Assembly (NCBI RefSeq): GCF_002953135.1
Contig: NZ_CP026372.1
Location: forward strand, 372,001-436,000
Length of the DNA stretch: 64,000 bases
Reading direction: 5' to 3'
Origin: Sphingobium sp. SCG-1
GTDB taxonomy: Bacteria; Pseudomonadota; Alphaproteobacteria; Sphingomonadales; Sphingomonadaceae
Part shown: in pieces, positions 34,240 to 42,985 of the stretch
Layout: every line of letters begins with the position of its first letter
How positions within the stretch are numbered: the first letter of the stretch is position 1
Program-made: the position numbers and the translations under genes
Notes under the pieces: generated by a model
Seen by the model: only the letters and a program-made list of their open reading frames with translations
What the model was told of the DNA's origin: nothing
The model's database searches: none

Positions 34240-34920
34240 ATGCTCCAAGGAATATTGAGTGATGAAAACTGGATCGCGGCGCTCCCGTCTGCGCTTCAAT
34301 CAATCATTGAGACCCGCAGCATCGATCGGTCCTACGCAGTGGGCGAAACAATCGGTAAGGCCGGATCGCCGCCACCGGGAGTGATGCAGGTGCGATCTGG
34401 ATATGTTCGGCTTCATGGACTGCAGGAAGACGGGAGGCAAACTCTCATTGCCATCTATTCACAAGGCAACTGCTTTGCAGAAACCGCAGTTCTAGGACGC
34501 AGGTGCCTGAACCATACGACAACGGCGCTATCGCCTACCGAAATTCGCATTTTGCCGGCGAAGGACTTCTGGGAGTTGTGTAGCGCCTATCCGGAAATTC
34601 CGGAAGCTCTATGTAGAAAACTTGCTGCCGCACTTGGCCGTCAAATAGCAAATCGTGAGTTGAAAGCCTCCAAGCGGCTGGGTCAGTGCATTGGAGTAAT
34701 CTTGCAAAACGCTTCCAATGCCTTCGGTCGGTCCTATGTTGATGGCGTAGAGATTACTTGCCCGATTTCTCAGCAGGATCTCGCCGACCATCTCGATGTC
34801 ACCCGGCAAAGCGTGCAACGCGAAGTCTCGCAATTGAAGCGGTCGGGTATGATTGCGCGCAGCGGCCGTAGGTGGATGATACGGGATGGAGAACGACTTC
34901 GGGATTTTTGCTCGGCCTGA
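34240..34920 (+). CDS. Crp/Fnr-family transcriptional regulator 2
   Basis: A 226-residue regulator starting at ATG 34240, one base after the hydrolase stop codon. An N-terminal beta-roll sensor (VRSGYVRLHGLQEDGRQTLIAIY near 48-70, FAETAVLG near 76-83) is followed by a dimer helix and a winged helix (QQDLADHLDVTRQSVQREVSQLK near 178-200). It has no Fnr-type cysteine cluster. It is tail-to-tail with a close paralog at 34932-35603, only 11 bases apart, and the two share the recognition-helix core VTRQSVQRE. The GLQEDG(R/E)xTL sensor loop is also shared. Control of the nearby receptor and transporter genes is inferred. Confidence 0.87.
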   Translation: MLQGILSDENWIAALPSALQSIIETRSIDRSYAVGETIGKAGSPPPGVMQVRSGYVRLHGLQEDGRQTLIAIYSQGNCFAETAVLGRRCLNHTTTALSPTEIRILPAKDFWELCSAYPEIPEALCRKLAAALGRQIANRELKASKRLGQCIGVILQNASNAFGRSYVDGVEITCPISQQDLADHLDVTRQSVQREVSQLKRSGMIARSGRRWMIRDGERLRDFCSA

Positions 34921-34931
34921 TGGGTGAAAGG

Positions 34932-35603
34932 TTAAGATAGACTGGGCAGTTTGGTTAGATCGACGACCCAACCGCATGATTGTTTGATGATTGATCGATT
35001 GGACTTGAAGGAGGATAGTTCGCGCTGAACGCTTTGCCGAGTTACGCCAAAATGGGCAGCCAAGTCGAATTGAGTGAAGGGGATGCTGATGCGGAGTCGG
35101 CCATCAGCCTCGACCGAGCCCGTCCGCGTGCCAAGATCGGCAAAGAGCGACGCTATCTTCGCGTTTAATCGTGCTGAAGCGAACTGTTCCCGCTCAGCTA
35201 CCTGACGCCGCAGTGACTGTGCGAATTTGCGACAGAGCGCGTCAGATACCTCGGGACAATTGCGGTACAACCTCCAAAAGGCCTGGGCGGGAAGGCATTC
35301 GACTGTGGCATCCGTCAAGGCGATGGTTGTGTGGTTCAAGGGTTGTCCCACAATAACAGCGGTTTCGGCGAAGCATGCTCCCGCGGCATAGATTGTCAGC
35401 AGCGTTCGCTCACCATCTTCCTGAAGGCCCGTTTGTTTGAGATAGCCTGATTTAACACGATAAATGGCTTCCGCAGGATTGCCTACGCGGGCCAATTCCG
35501 CACCTGCTGCAATCTGGCGCACTGACATTTGGGCCATGGCTTCCTGGCAGACCAGTTCCGGCAGAGAGCTTATCCAATCTTCCGCCACGACAAAGCCGCT
35601 CAT
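34932..35603 (-). CDS. Crp/Fnr-family transcriptional regulator 3
   Basis: A 223-residue paralog of the preceding regulator, convergent with it. The sensor domain has VKSGYLKQTGLQEDGERTLLTIY near 50-72 and FAETAVIVGQPLNHTT near 78-93. The C-terminal winged helix reads FDLAAHFGVTRQSVQRELSSFK near 182-203. The recognition helix is essentially identical to that of regulator 2 while the sensor halves have diverged, which suggests shared DNA sites with different input signals. It is divergent from the MFS gene at 35788. Confidence 0.87.
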   Translation of the reverse strand: MSGFVVAEDWISSLPELVCQEAMAQMSVRQIAAGAELARVGNPAEAIYRVKSGYLKQTGLQEDGERTLLTIYAAGACFAETAVIVGQPLNHTTIALTDATVECLPAQAFWRLYRNCPEVSDALCRKFAQSLRRQVAEREQFASARLNAKIASLFADLGTRTGSVEADGRLRISIPFTQFDLAAHFGVTRQSVQRELSSFKSNRSIIKQSCGWVVDLTKLPSLS

Positions 35604-35787
35604 ACCTTCGTTTCCTGCAAGATTCTATGCGCACAATAATGCAACATTTGTGGCATCCGTGAGACGGCTATGCAGCTTAAATCCTGTCGTCAATAACCGA
35701 AGAGTTCGATAGTAATGAGAGGACACTTGTGGTGACACTTTCCAATGAAAACGTGGCGAATGTCGTGTCGCCTGGTTCATCCTTCGA

Positions 35788-37203
35788 ATGCGGCTTGAGG
35801 CGTACTGGCTATGCAAGTGCGCGCATCAGGCGTATGTTCGCGTGAATCTACCAGCATCCGTGACTGGCTCGCATAGGCCGGTGGGATCACCCGATCCTGC
35901 CCCTGATAGCGTCACGAGAGAACGCGCAGGACGTGATGCTTGGTGGACCGTGATAGTGCTCACCGTCCTCTATGTATTTTCGTATCTTGATCGTTTCATC
36001 CTGACGATGCTTGTTCCCAGCGTTAAGGCCAGCCTTAAACTGAGTGACTTCGAAATGGGCATTATACTTGGCCCCGCTTTCGCTATTGTATTTGCTATAG
36101 CGGGTGTGCCGCTCGGGTGGGCTGCAGACCGCTATTCACGTCGCTGGGTTATTCTGATCGGTGCGCTGATATTCGGCATCGCGACGGGCGTTTCCGGACT
36201 TGCCACATCGTTTGCGGCCCTTTTCTTGATGCGAATTTTCGTCGGAATAGGGGAGGCGTCGCTTACGCCTGCCGCCATGTCGCTGATTGCCGACAAGATG
36301 CCGCGTGCACGATTGACGACTGCAATCTCTGTTTTTTCAATGGGGCCTAAAATAGGTTCTTCCGCCGCCTATGCCATCGGCGGGCTTGCTCTAATCGCGG
36401 CTGGCGCTATCGAGCGGTCGTTTCCAGCAATGAACCTTAGCGAGCCTTGGCGCTTGACGTTGGGGGTCGCTGCCTTCCCTTCTATTCTGTTTGCTTTCCT
36501 CGTCTTCACTTTTTCCGAACCGCGCCGTGCTAAACGCGCTGTTGAGGCATCGGAAAGTGGAGCGGTGGCCTTCATGGTGGCCAAGCGTGGATTGATGATC
36601 CCGCTCACGCTTGGTTTTTGCTGCATCATCATTTGTGGACAAAGTTTGATCGCCTGGGTGCCTACTTTCATCGATCGCCAGTTTCATTGGTCGCCTGCTA
36701 TTTATGGCCCCACCTTGGGGGCCATCAGTTTGGCGGGCGCGGCAACGCTCGTTCCCAAGGGCATGATTATCGACTGGTTGTTCAAGCGCGGCGTTCGGGA
36801 CGCTCCAATCCGGTTTTATACATGGTTGTTGATGGGCACCTTGCCCTTAGCCATGGTCGTATTCCTGTTACGGAACGGCACCTTGTTTCTGCTGTTCTAT
36901 TCAATCGTTGCCGTGGTGACGATCCCGCTGATAGCCTATTTCACCACCGCGGTGCAGATGGTAACGCCAAAGAACCTGCGTGGCCGCGTTACGGCACTCA
37001 CCTCAATACCACTCGCGTTGTTCGGAAGCCTGGGTCCGTTGATCGTAGGAGCCTTAACCGACTTCGTGTTCCGGGATGAAGCACGTCTTGGATGGTCGCT
37101 TACGGCAGTAATGTCGACGATGATTCCGGCAGCTCTTATATGCATGCGATACTGCCTTCCTGCCTTGCGTGAAGCAGTGGATGCTAATGAAGATAATAAT
37201 TAA
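35788..37203 (+). CDS. MFS transporter (spinster/ACS-like)
   Basis: A membrane protein of up to 471 residues with 12 predicted helices. The first helix follows a roughly 45-residue hydrophilic N-terminus (VTRERAGRDAWWTVIVLTVLYVFSYLDR). The loop motif GWAADRYSRRWVI near 110-122 and RIFVGIGEASLTPAAMSLIAD near 150-170 place it in the spinster-like/anion:cation symporter part of the MFS, with hydroxy- or aromatic acids among known substrates. No ribosome-binding site is visible at ATG 35788, so the true start may be further in, for example GTG 35842. It is divergent from Crp-like regulator 3 and directly precedes TonB receptor 4. Confidence 0.85.
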   Translation: MRLEAYWLCKCAHQAYVRVNLPASVTGSHRPVGSPDPAPDSVTRERAGRDAWWTVIVLTVLYVFSYLDRFILTMLVPSVKASLKLSDFEMGIILGPAFAIVFAIAGVPLGWAADRYSRRWVILIGALIFGIATGVSGLATSFAALFLMRIFVGIGEASLTPAAMSLIADKMPRARLTTAISVFSMGPKIGSSAAYAIGGLALIAAGAIERSFPAMNLSEPWRLTLGVAAFPSILFAFLVFTFSEPRRAKRAVEASESGAVAFMVAKRGLMIPLTLGFCCIIICGQSLIAWVPTFIDRQFHWSPAIYGPTLGAISLAGAATLVPKGMIIDWLFKRGVRDAPIRFYTWLLMGTLPLAMVVFLLRNGTLFLLFYSIVAVVTIPLIAYFTTAVQMVTPKNLRGRVTALTSIPLALFGSLGPLIVGALTDFVFRDEARLGWSLTAVMSTMIPAALICMRYCLPALREAVDANEDNN

Positions 37204-37328
37204 CCTGGACCTCATCTATCTAGCATCAATGATATTAATTTAATGAAGTAATTGTTGGTCATCAACCAATTCATTTTCAGTATATTTTTATTTAATGACA
37301 AAAAACAAATTTATTTGGGGATAGGATC
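37204..37328 (+). promoter_or_regulatory. AT-rich leader of TonB receptor 4
   Basis: About 125 bases between the MFS stop and ATG 37329, strikingly AT-rich compared with everything around it. It contains several candidate -10 elements (for example TATATT near 37281) and an imperfect dyad TTGGT-CATCA-ACCAA near 37255-37269. GGGGATAGG gives the ribosome-binding site. Probably an independent promoter for the receptor. Confidence 0.4.
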
Positions 37329-40274
37329 ATGAGAAGCAAAACTTCGTGCGCAGTTTGCGCGCTGATGATCGGTGCTGCAACTTTGCCTGCGTCAGCGCAG
37401 ACGGTGGAGGGCCAAGCCACTTCCACCAGTGAAAAGGTAGCCTCGACATCTGACATCATTGTGACCGGGTCGCGTATCGCCAGACGCGATTTCACATCGA
37501 CTAGTCCGATTACGACGATCGGAAAAGAATTTATCAGTAAAAGCGATTCCCCGACGCTCGAAAGCAGCCTTAACCAGTTACCGCAGATAGCGGCGTCTGC
37601 CAGCTCATCGACAAACACCCAGGCGCGGGGCGGCCAGGCAAGCATAAACCTGCGCGGATTGGGGCAACAACGTACGCTCGTGCTTTTAGATGGTCGACGG
37701 ATTCAACCCTCTTCGCCTGATGGCGCGGTTGATCTCAATATCATTCCGGCGGCATTGGTCGGCAGTGTGGAGGTCATTACCGGGGGCGCCTCGGCAATTT
37801 ACGGTTCAGATGCCGTTACAGGCGTGGTGAACCTGAAGCTGCGCCGTAATTTGGATGGCTTGGAGGCGAGTGCAAAGTTTGGCATCAGCGACATGGGAGA
37901 TGCGGCTACACGCGACTTTAACATCATCGGGGGGACGAAATTTGCCGAAGGTCGCGGATCGATCATCGCTTCGATCAACTATTCGCAACGCGACGATGCG
38001 CCGTTTACAAACCGGCCGCATCTGCGCGGACAAGTTCTCGCCCCGGCAATACCAAATACTCTGGTCAACGTTGCCGCTTCAAATTTGCCGAGCCAAGCTG
38101 CGGTCAACACGATATTTTCTCGTTATGGTGCCGGGCCAGGCGCTGTCTCGCGAACTACACAGCTGTCCTTCAATCTTGATGGCACGCTCTTTTCACCGAT
38201 CGGCGTAGTCAACTATCGTGGTAGTAGGGAACTGCCCTATCGCATCTTCAATAACAGCCTGAATTATGCCTTGTCGGAAACCTATACGGCGCAAACGCCG
38301 CTGGAGCGGGTCAGCGCCTTTGGACATGCGGAATTCGAGCTAGCCGATTCTTTGAGCATATTTGCCGAAGGGCTGTACACGAACTATTCCGTGACGACTG
38401 GCGGCGCCTATGCAAATGCCGGCTCGACATCAGGTCGATCCTTGTCCGTTCCCGTAACTAATCCGTTTATCCCCACCGATCTTCGCACTTACCTTGGGTC
38501 ACGGCCCAATCCCAACGCGCCATTTACAGTCTCACGTTTCACCGTTGAGGCCGGTCAGCGCCAAGAACGAAATGAATATGACGTTTATCAGTTCACGGGT
38601 GGAGTGAATGGGAAGCTCGCCAGCGACAGCATAAGTTGGAGCTTGGTTGGAAGTTATGGGAAAACCATTCAGGCCACCACGTATCGCGGCTATCCCAGCG
38701 CGGCGGCTATCCAGACGCTGCTGAGTGCACCGGATGGTGGTCGCAGCATTTGCGAAGGGGGCTATAATTTGTTCGGCCCGCAGCCGGTGTCGGCATCCTG
38801 CTCAGACTATATTTCGCGCGTGGCTCGGAACCGTACCAAACTCACCCAGATGACAGTGGAGGGCAATCTTTTCGGTGACTTGTTTGATCTGCCTGCCGGC
38901 AAGCTCAAGTTCGCCGCTGGCGCTTCTTATCGCAAGAATACTTATGCTTTCGCCGCTGACCCGTTAATTTCCAGTGGCGAACTCGCTAATTTTCTTCCGG
39001 TATTTGGTTCCAGCGGTAACACCAAAGCAGTGGAGGGGTACGTTGAATTGCTTATCCCGGTACTTCGTGACGTTACCCTCATCAAGGAATTCAATCTCGC
39101 ACCCTCCTATCGCTATTCGGATTATAATACAGTCGGGGGTATCTCGACTTACAAAATCGATGCCGATTGGCTCGTCATAGAGGGCATGCGCTTGCGGGGG
39201 GGCTATTCCCGAGCCATTCGGGCACCAAGTGCCGGCGAGTTGTTCGCCGCGACCAATTTGGGCCAATCGCCCATCGGTTCTCCGGGCCTTATCGGGCTTG
39301 GAGATCCGTGTGACATTCGCGGCGCATACCGCGCTGCAGGATCAGCCACCAGCGCCCAAGTTCGCGGACTCTGTTTGGCTCAAGGTGTTCCGGCAAATCT
39401 GATCGACAGTTTTACCAACACCAACCCGCGCATTCCTTTCCAAGGAGGAGGCAATACGGGCCTCGCATCGGAAAAAGCCGACACCTATTCGGTCGGCGTG
39501 GTGCTAAACCCCAAATTTGCATCACCTTGGCTGTCTCGCGTCAACCTGTCGGTCGACTACTACAATATTGCGATTACCCAAGCCATCGGGCAAATCACCA
39601 ACAACGTTGCACTCTCCCAATGCTTTGATCCGGTGGGCAATCCCAATTTCTCGAACAATAATTATTATTGTGGATTGCTGACCCGCGACCTGAACAATGG
39701 CCAGATTTCATTAATAGGAAACCCGCTGCTTAATCTCGCCAGTTATTCGTCGTCAGGGATTGATACTCAGATCGACTGGCGCGTTAACTTCGATGATATT
39801 GGTCTGGGTGGCAACGGCAGCTTCGCCCTGAATTCAATTGTCAGTTATCTGGGCAGCTTCAGAATACAGAATCTGACGGGCGCGCCAAAGCTGGAATATG
39901 CGGGGACAATTGGTAACCAGCAGATCGACCTGTTCGCCACGGCGCATCCAAAATGGAAGGCGACTACGAGTGGAACCCTGACGTTCGGGGACATGTCAGC
40001 ATCCATTCGCTGGCGTTTCCTCGACAAGATGGAAAATGCGGCAAATGTCGGTACGGGTGGAACGGCAAGAGGGGTAAAGGCCGTAAGCTATTTCGATCTG
40101 GACGTCGGCACCAAGGTTGCCGATCGTATCGAACTACGTGCAGGAGCCGTCAACTTCTTGGACAAGAAACCTCCCATCCTGTTTGAAAACCCCACGGGCG
40201 TCCTCATGACCGAGCCTTACACTTATGATCTGATCGGACGCCGCTTCTACGTATCGGTAAATACCAAGTTTTAG
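37329..40274 (+). CDS. TonB-dependent receptor 4 (large, different subfamily)
   Basis: A 981-residue receptor, over 200 residues longer than the other three here. A signal peptide ends near LPASAQ, then come TonB-box-like DIIVTGSRI, a plug with INLRGLGQQRTLVLLDGRRIQ near 107-127 and VEVITGGASAIYGSDAVTGVVN near 150-171, and a long barrel ending FYVSVNTKF. The LLDGRR plug type is common in sphingomonad and caulobacter receptors for large organic molecules or glycosides. It lacks the FDAFP signature. Cys pairs in extracellular loops (ICEGGYNLFGP...SCSDY; LSQCFDP...YYCG) may form disulfides. It ends one base before the convergent LysR gene. Confidence 0.93.
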   Translation: MRSKTSCAVCALMIGAATLPASAQTVEGQATSTSEKVASTSDIIVTGSRIARRDFTSTSPITTIGKEFISKSDSPTLESSLNQLPQIAASASSSTNTQARGGQASINLRGLGQQRTLVLLDGRRIQPSSPDGAVDLNIIPAALVGSVEVITGGASAIYGSDAVTGVVNLKLRRNLDGLEASAKFGISDMGDAATRDFNIIGGTKFAEGRGSIIASINYSQRDDAPFTNRPHLRGQVLAPAIPNTLVNVAASNLPSQAAVNTIFSRYGAGPGAVSRTTQLSFNLDGTLFSPIGVVNYRGSRELPYRIFNNSLNYALSETYTAQTPLERVSAFGHAEFELADSLSIFAEGLYTNYSVTTGGAYANAGSTSGRSLSVPVTNPFIPTDLRTYLGSRPNPNAPFTVSRFTVEAGQRQERNEYDVYQFTGGVNGKLASDSISWSLVGSYGKTIQATTYRGYPSAAAIQTLLSAPDGGRSICEGGYNLFGPQPVSASCSDYISRVARNRTKLTQMTVEGNLFGDLFDLPAGKLKFAAGASYRKNTYAFAADPLISSGELANFLPVFGSSGNTKAVEGYVELLIPVLRDVTLIKEFNLAPSYRYSDYNTVGGISTYKIDADWLVIEGMRLRGGYSRAIRAPSAGELFAATNLGQSPIGSPGLIGLGDPCDIRGAYRAAGSATSAQVRGLCLAQGVPANLIDSFTNTNPRIPFQGGGNTGLASEKADTYSVGVVLNPKFASPWLSRVNLSVDYYNIAITQAIGQITNNVALSQCFDPVGNPNFSNNNYYCGLLTRDLNNGQISLIGNPLLNLASYSSSGIDTQIDWRVNFDDIGLGGNGSFALNSIVSYLGSFRIQNLTGAPKLEYAGTIGNQQIDLFATAHPKWKATTSGTLTFGDMSASIRWRFLDKMENAANVGTGGTARGVKAVSYFDLDVGTKVADRIELRAGAVNFLDKKPPILFENPTGVLMTEPYTYDLIGRRFYVSVNTKF

Positions 40275-40275
40275 A

Positions 40276-41172
40276 TCATGTGCCTTGACCCGCCTCTATT
40301 TTGAGGAGGCGGGTCCAGAGCGCCTCCGCTGCGGGTGATTGACGTGCTTTGGGGCGCCAAAGCCGGATTTCGATAGGCACTTCATCTTCTGGTGATCCTG
40401 CGCGCGCCAGTCGCCCAGAAGAAAGGTCGGCTTCAACCAAGCTAAGCGCTGACCATGCGACACCGCGGCCGTCGCGCGCCATTGCCGTCAAAACGCTGGC
40501 GAGATGAGAAGCGAAGCTGGGTTGCGGTGGAGGAGGTAACCCTTTTGCCGACCAGGCTGCCGCTAAAATGCGGCCCATTCCAGAATCGCTGGTAAAGGCA
40601 AGTTGCGGAGTTTCCGCCGTCGGACCGGACGCGATCACCTCGGGTGCTGCGACCGGCAATAATATGTCGCTGCCAAGACGAATGGACTTGAAGTCAGATC
40701 CCAAACGGACATTGGCGGCTTCATGATGGTGACAGAGGAGGAATTGACCGCGACCTTCGATCATCAGGCGCTCACACGCCACCATATTATCGGCGATCAG
40801 CTCAATCGTAGCATTGGTCTGCGCGTCGATCTCAAGTGTACGGAGCCAGTTCGGGAAAAAGGTAAGGGAGAGCACATGCGTAGATGCGAAGCGCAGTGTT
40901 TCTGACGCAGCCTTGGCCGTTGCCCGCGCTTCCTCCCGCCCTAGCTGCAAGCGACGTAGCGTTTCCTCGGCAGTATTGCGGAAGCGATCTCCCGCGGCAG
41001 TCAGACGGATGGTATGTGTACTGCGGTCGATCAGCGTAGCGCCAACCCACTCTTCCAGGGACTTGATGCGACGACTGAAGCTGGGCTGGCTCACTGCGCG
41101 CTTCTCGGCGGCTCGGGAAAAGTTTCCGCAGTCTATCAGGGCAAGGAAATCTTCAAGCCAGTCAGAATCCAT
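40276..41172 (-). CDS. LysR-family transcriptional regulator
   Basis: A 298-residue LysR regulator from ATG 41172, chosen over ATG 41187 because GGGAAG lies eight bases upstream and MDSDWLEDFLALIDCGNFSRAAE is a typical LysR N-terminus. The winged helix is in the first 60 residues (FSRAAEKRAVSQPSFSRRIKSLEEWVG) and the substrate-binding domain covers about 90-290. A terminator-like hairpin is embedded in its last codons. It is divergent from hyuB, and a set of CAAGAT/ATCTTG half-sites lies between them. It probably activates the hydantoinase-type genes in response to a pathway acid (inference). Confidence 0.88.
   Translation of the reverse strand: MDSDWLEDFLALIDCGNFSRAAEKRAVSQPSFSRRIKSLEEWVGATLIDRSTHTIRLTAAGDRFRNTAEETLRRLQLGREEARATAKAASETLRFASTHVLSLTFFPNWLRTLEIDAQTNATIELIADNMVACERLMIEGRGQFLLCHHHEAANVRLGSDFKSIRLGSDILLPVAAPEVIASGPTAETPQLAFTSDSGMGRILAAAWSAKGLPPPPQPSFASHLASVLTAMARDGRGVAWSALSLVEADLSSGRLARAGSPEDEVPIEIRLWRPKARQSPAAEALWTRLLKIEAGQGT
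40287..40315. terminator. Hairpin between TonB receptor 4 and LysR, inside the LysR 3' end
   Basis: GACCCGCCTC at 40287-40296 and GAGGCGGGTC at 40306-40315 form a perfect 10-base GC-rich stem with a 9-base loop. It lies within the final codons of the LysR gene and just after the receptor stop, so it can stop transcription of the receptor, and possibly of both convergent genes. Confidence 0.6.
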
Positions 41173-41201
41173 CGATTTACTTCCCATATGCCAATGTCGG
41201 T

Positions 41202-41238
41202 CAAGATACCTGCATCTTGCTCCCTAGACGCAAGATGC
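41202..41238. promoter_or_regulatory. LysR-type operator: three CAAGAT half-sites
   Basis: GCATCTTGC at 41212-41220 and GCAAGATGC at 41230-41238 form a perfect 9+9 dyad with a 9-base spacer, matching LysR T-N11-A geometry. A further CAAGAT at 41202-41207 makes a second, tighter dyad with ATCTTG at 41214-41219. It sits in the divergent region between lysR and hyuB. Confidence 0.6.
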
Positions 41239-41344
41239 TCAAGCCGCATGGATGAAATGATGCGGACTGTGAACTGGAACCATAAGGCCTTGCCCGCTAG
41301 GAAATCGTCAAGCTCGCCGAAACTGAAGCATAGATGAGGATAGG

Positions 41345-42985
41345 ATGGCGGAACGTTTTGACTCGATTACACTTGAAATTCTGTGGAGCAGGCTTGTGGC
41401 CGTGGCCGATGAGGCTGCAACGACATTATTGCGAACCGCTTTCTCCCCGATCATCCGGGAGTCAAACGATTTCGCCACGTGCCTGATGAATGTCGATGGT
41501 GAAACGTTGGCAGAATGCAGTGGCGGCATCCCGACTTTCGCAGGCTTGCTAGGCCGCACCGCGCGTGCCTGTCTTGCCAAATTCCCGCTCGAAAGCTGGC
41601 GGGAAGGCGACGTCATTCTGACTAACGATCCATGGATCGGTACAGGTCATCTTCCCGACGTGGCCATGATTGTACCGGTATTCTATCGTGGCAAGCTTGT
41701 CGCCTTCTCCGGTACTGCGGCGCACACGCCTGATATCGGCGGCAACGTCAGCCCGGAAAATCAAGAGATATTTGGTGAGGGCGTTTTTATCCCGCCTATC
41801 CATCTTTATCGTGCGGGCGAGCGTAGCGAAACTATGCTCGAACTTTTCCTTGCCAATGTGCGATATCCCGACTTGCTGCTCGGAGACTTGGAAGCACAGG
41901 TTACGGCCAACGAGGTTTGCTGCCGTCGAACCGCTGATTTCCTGTCCGATACTGGATTGGAAGACCTCGTCGATCTTTCGCGCGAGATACAGGCCTTGTC
42001 CGAGCGTTCAATGCGGGAAGCAATCGCCGAAATTCCGGATGGCATCTATCGCTCCGCCATCGACTTGGATGGATGGGATGATCACCCCACGCACATCGAA
42101 TGCAAGATCACCGTTTCCGGTGATGAGATGACCATCGATTACACTGGCAGTTCTCCGCAGAATAATCGCGGTACGAACTGTACGATGAACTATACGCAGG
42201 CTTACTCGATATATCCTCTCAAGTGCGTGCTGGATCCGCGGACGAGGCGCAACGAAGGATCTTACCGCCCAATCACTGTTACGGCGCCTTCCGGATCGAT
42301 TGTGAACGCAGCGTTCCCGGCTGCGGTTTCGGCGCGGCATCTTACCGGGCATGTACTCAGTTGTGCGATCTATCAGGCTTTGGCGACCGTAATGCCCGAC
42401 CGGATCATGGCCGACAGCGGCGGCGCACCGGCCTTGCGCGCCAGGATTTCCGGTATGCAGGACGATGGTGCCCGGTTTGGCACGATTCTATTCGCCAGCG
42501 CCGGAATGGGCGCATCATCGCAAGGCGATGGATTGGCTACCACTGCATTTCCCACCAATTCCGGCGCAGGTAGCCTTGAGGTATTAGAGGCAGTCGCGCC
42601 TATTCTCTTCGTCCGTAAGGAGTTTCGATTGGATTCCGGCGGGGTGGGGCGACATCGCGGTGGACTCGGGCAGACCTGTGAAATCGAAAATGTGTCCAAG
42701 AAGCCGATGCAGGTTCTTGCTCTAGGTGACCGTGAAAAAAATCCGGCGCAAGGGATCGCGGGTGGCCGTCCCGGTGCGCCTGCGTCGGCAACAATCGGAG
42801 ACCAGCCTTTGAGACTTAAATCCCGTGGCCAATTGACGCCAGGATCAACGGTGACCTTCAATTTCGCCGGCGGCGGCGGGTTTGGTGACCCCGCAGAACG
42901 TGATCCGGCAATGGTCGAGCGAGACGTGAAATTGGGCTTTGTCTCCGCCGAATTAGCGGCGCGCGAATATGGAGCGGGTAAATGA
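41345..42985 (+). CDS. hyuB: Hydantoinase B/oxoprolinase family subunit
   Basis: A 546-residue HyuB/HydB-type protein. The N-terminal DSITLEILWSRLVAVADEAATTLLRTAFSPIIRESNDFAT-like region, NDPWIGTGHLPDV near 95-107 and the C-terminal GGGGFGDPAERDP are family hallmarks. HyuB partners HyuA in ATP-dependent N-methylhydantoinases, 5-oxoprolinase, and acetone/acetophenone carboxylases. ATG 41345 follows GAGGATAGG. Its stop overlaps the hyuA start by four bases (ATGA), so the subunits are made together. No gamma-subunit-like gene is present, which weighs against acetone carboxylase. Substrate unknown; a lactam or ketone is possible. Confidence 0.87.
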   Translation: MAERFDSITLEILWSRLVAVADEAATTLLRTAFSPIIRESNDFATCLMNVDGETLAECSGGIPTFAGLLGRTARACLAKFPLESWREGDVILTNDPWIGTGHLPDVAMIVPVFYRGKLVAFSGTAAHTPDIGGNVSPENQEIFGEGVFIPPIHLYRAGERSETMLELFLANVRYPDLLLGDLEAQVTANEVCCRRTADFLSDTGLEDLVDLSREIQALSERSMREAIAEIPDGIYRSAIDLDGWDDHPTHIECKITVSGDEMTIDYTGSSPQNNRGTNCTMNYTQAYSIYPLKCVLDPRTRRNEGSYRPITVTAPSGSIVNAAFPAAVSARHLTGHVLSCAIYQALATVMPDRIMADSGGAPALRARISGMQDDGARFGTILFASAGMGASSQGDGLATTAFPTNSGAGSLEVLEAVAPILFVRKEFRLDSGGVGRHRGGLGQTCEIENVSKKPMQVLALGDREKNPAQGIAGGRPGAPASATIGDQPLRLKSRGQLTPGSTVTFNFAGGGGFGDPAERDPAMVERDVKLGFVSAELAAREYGAGK

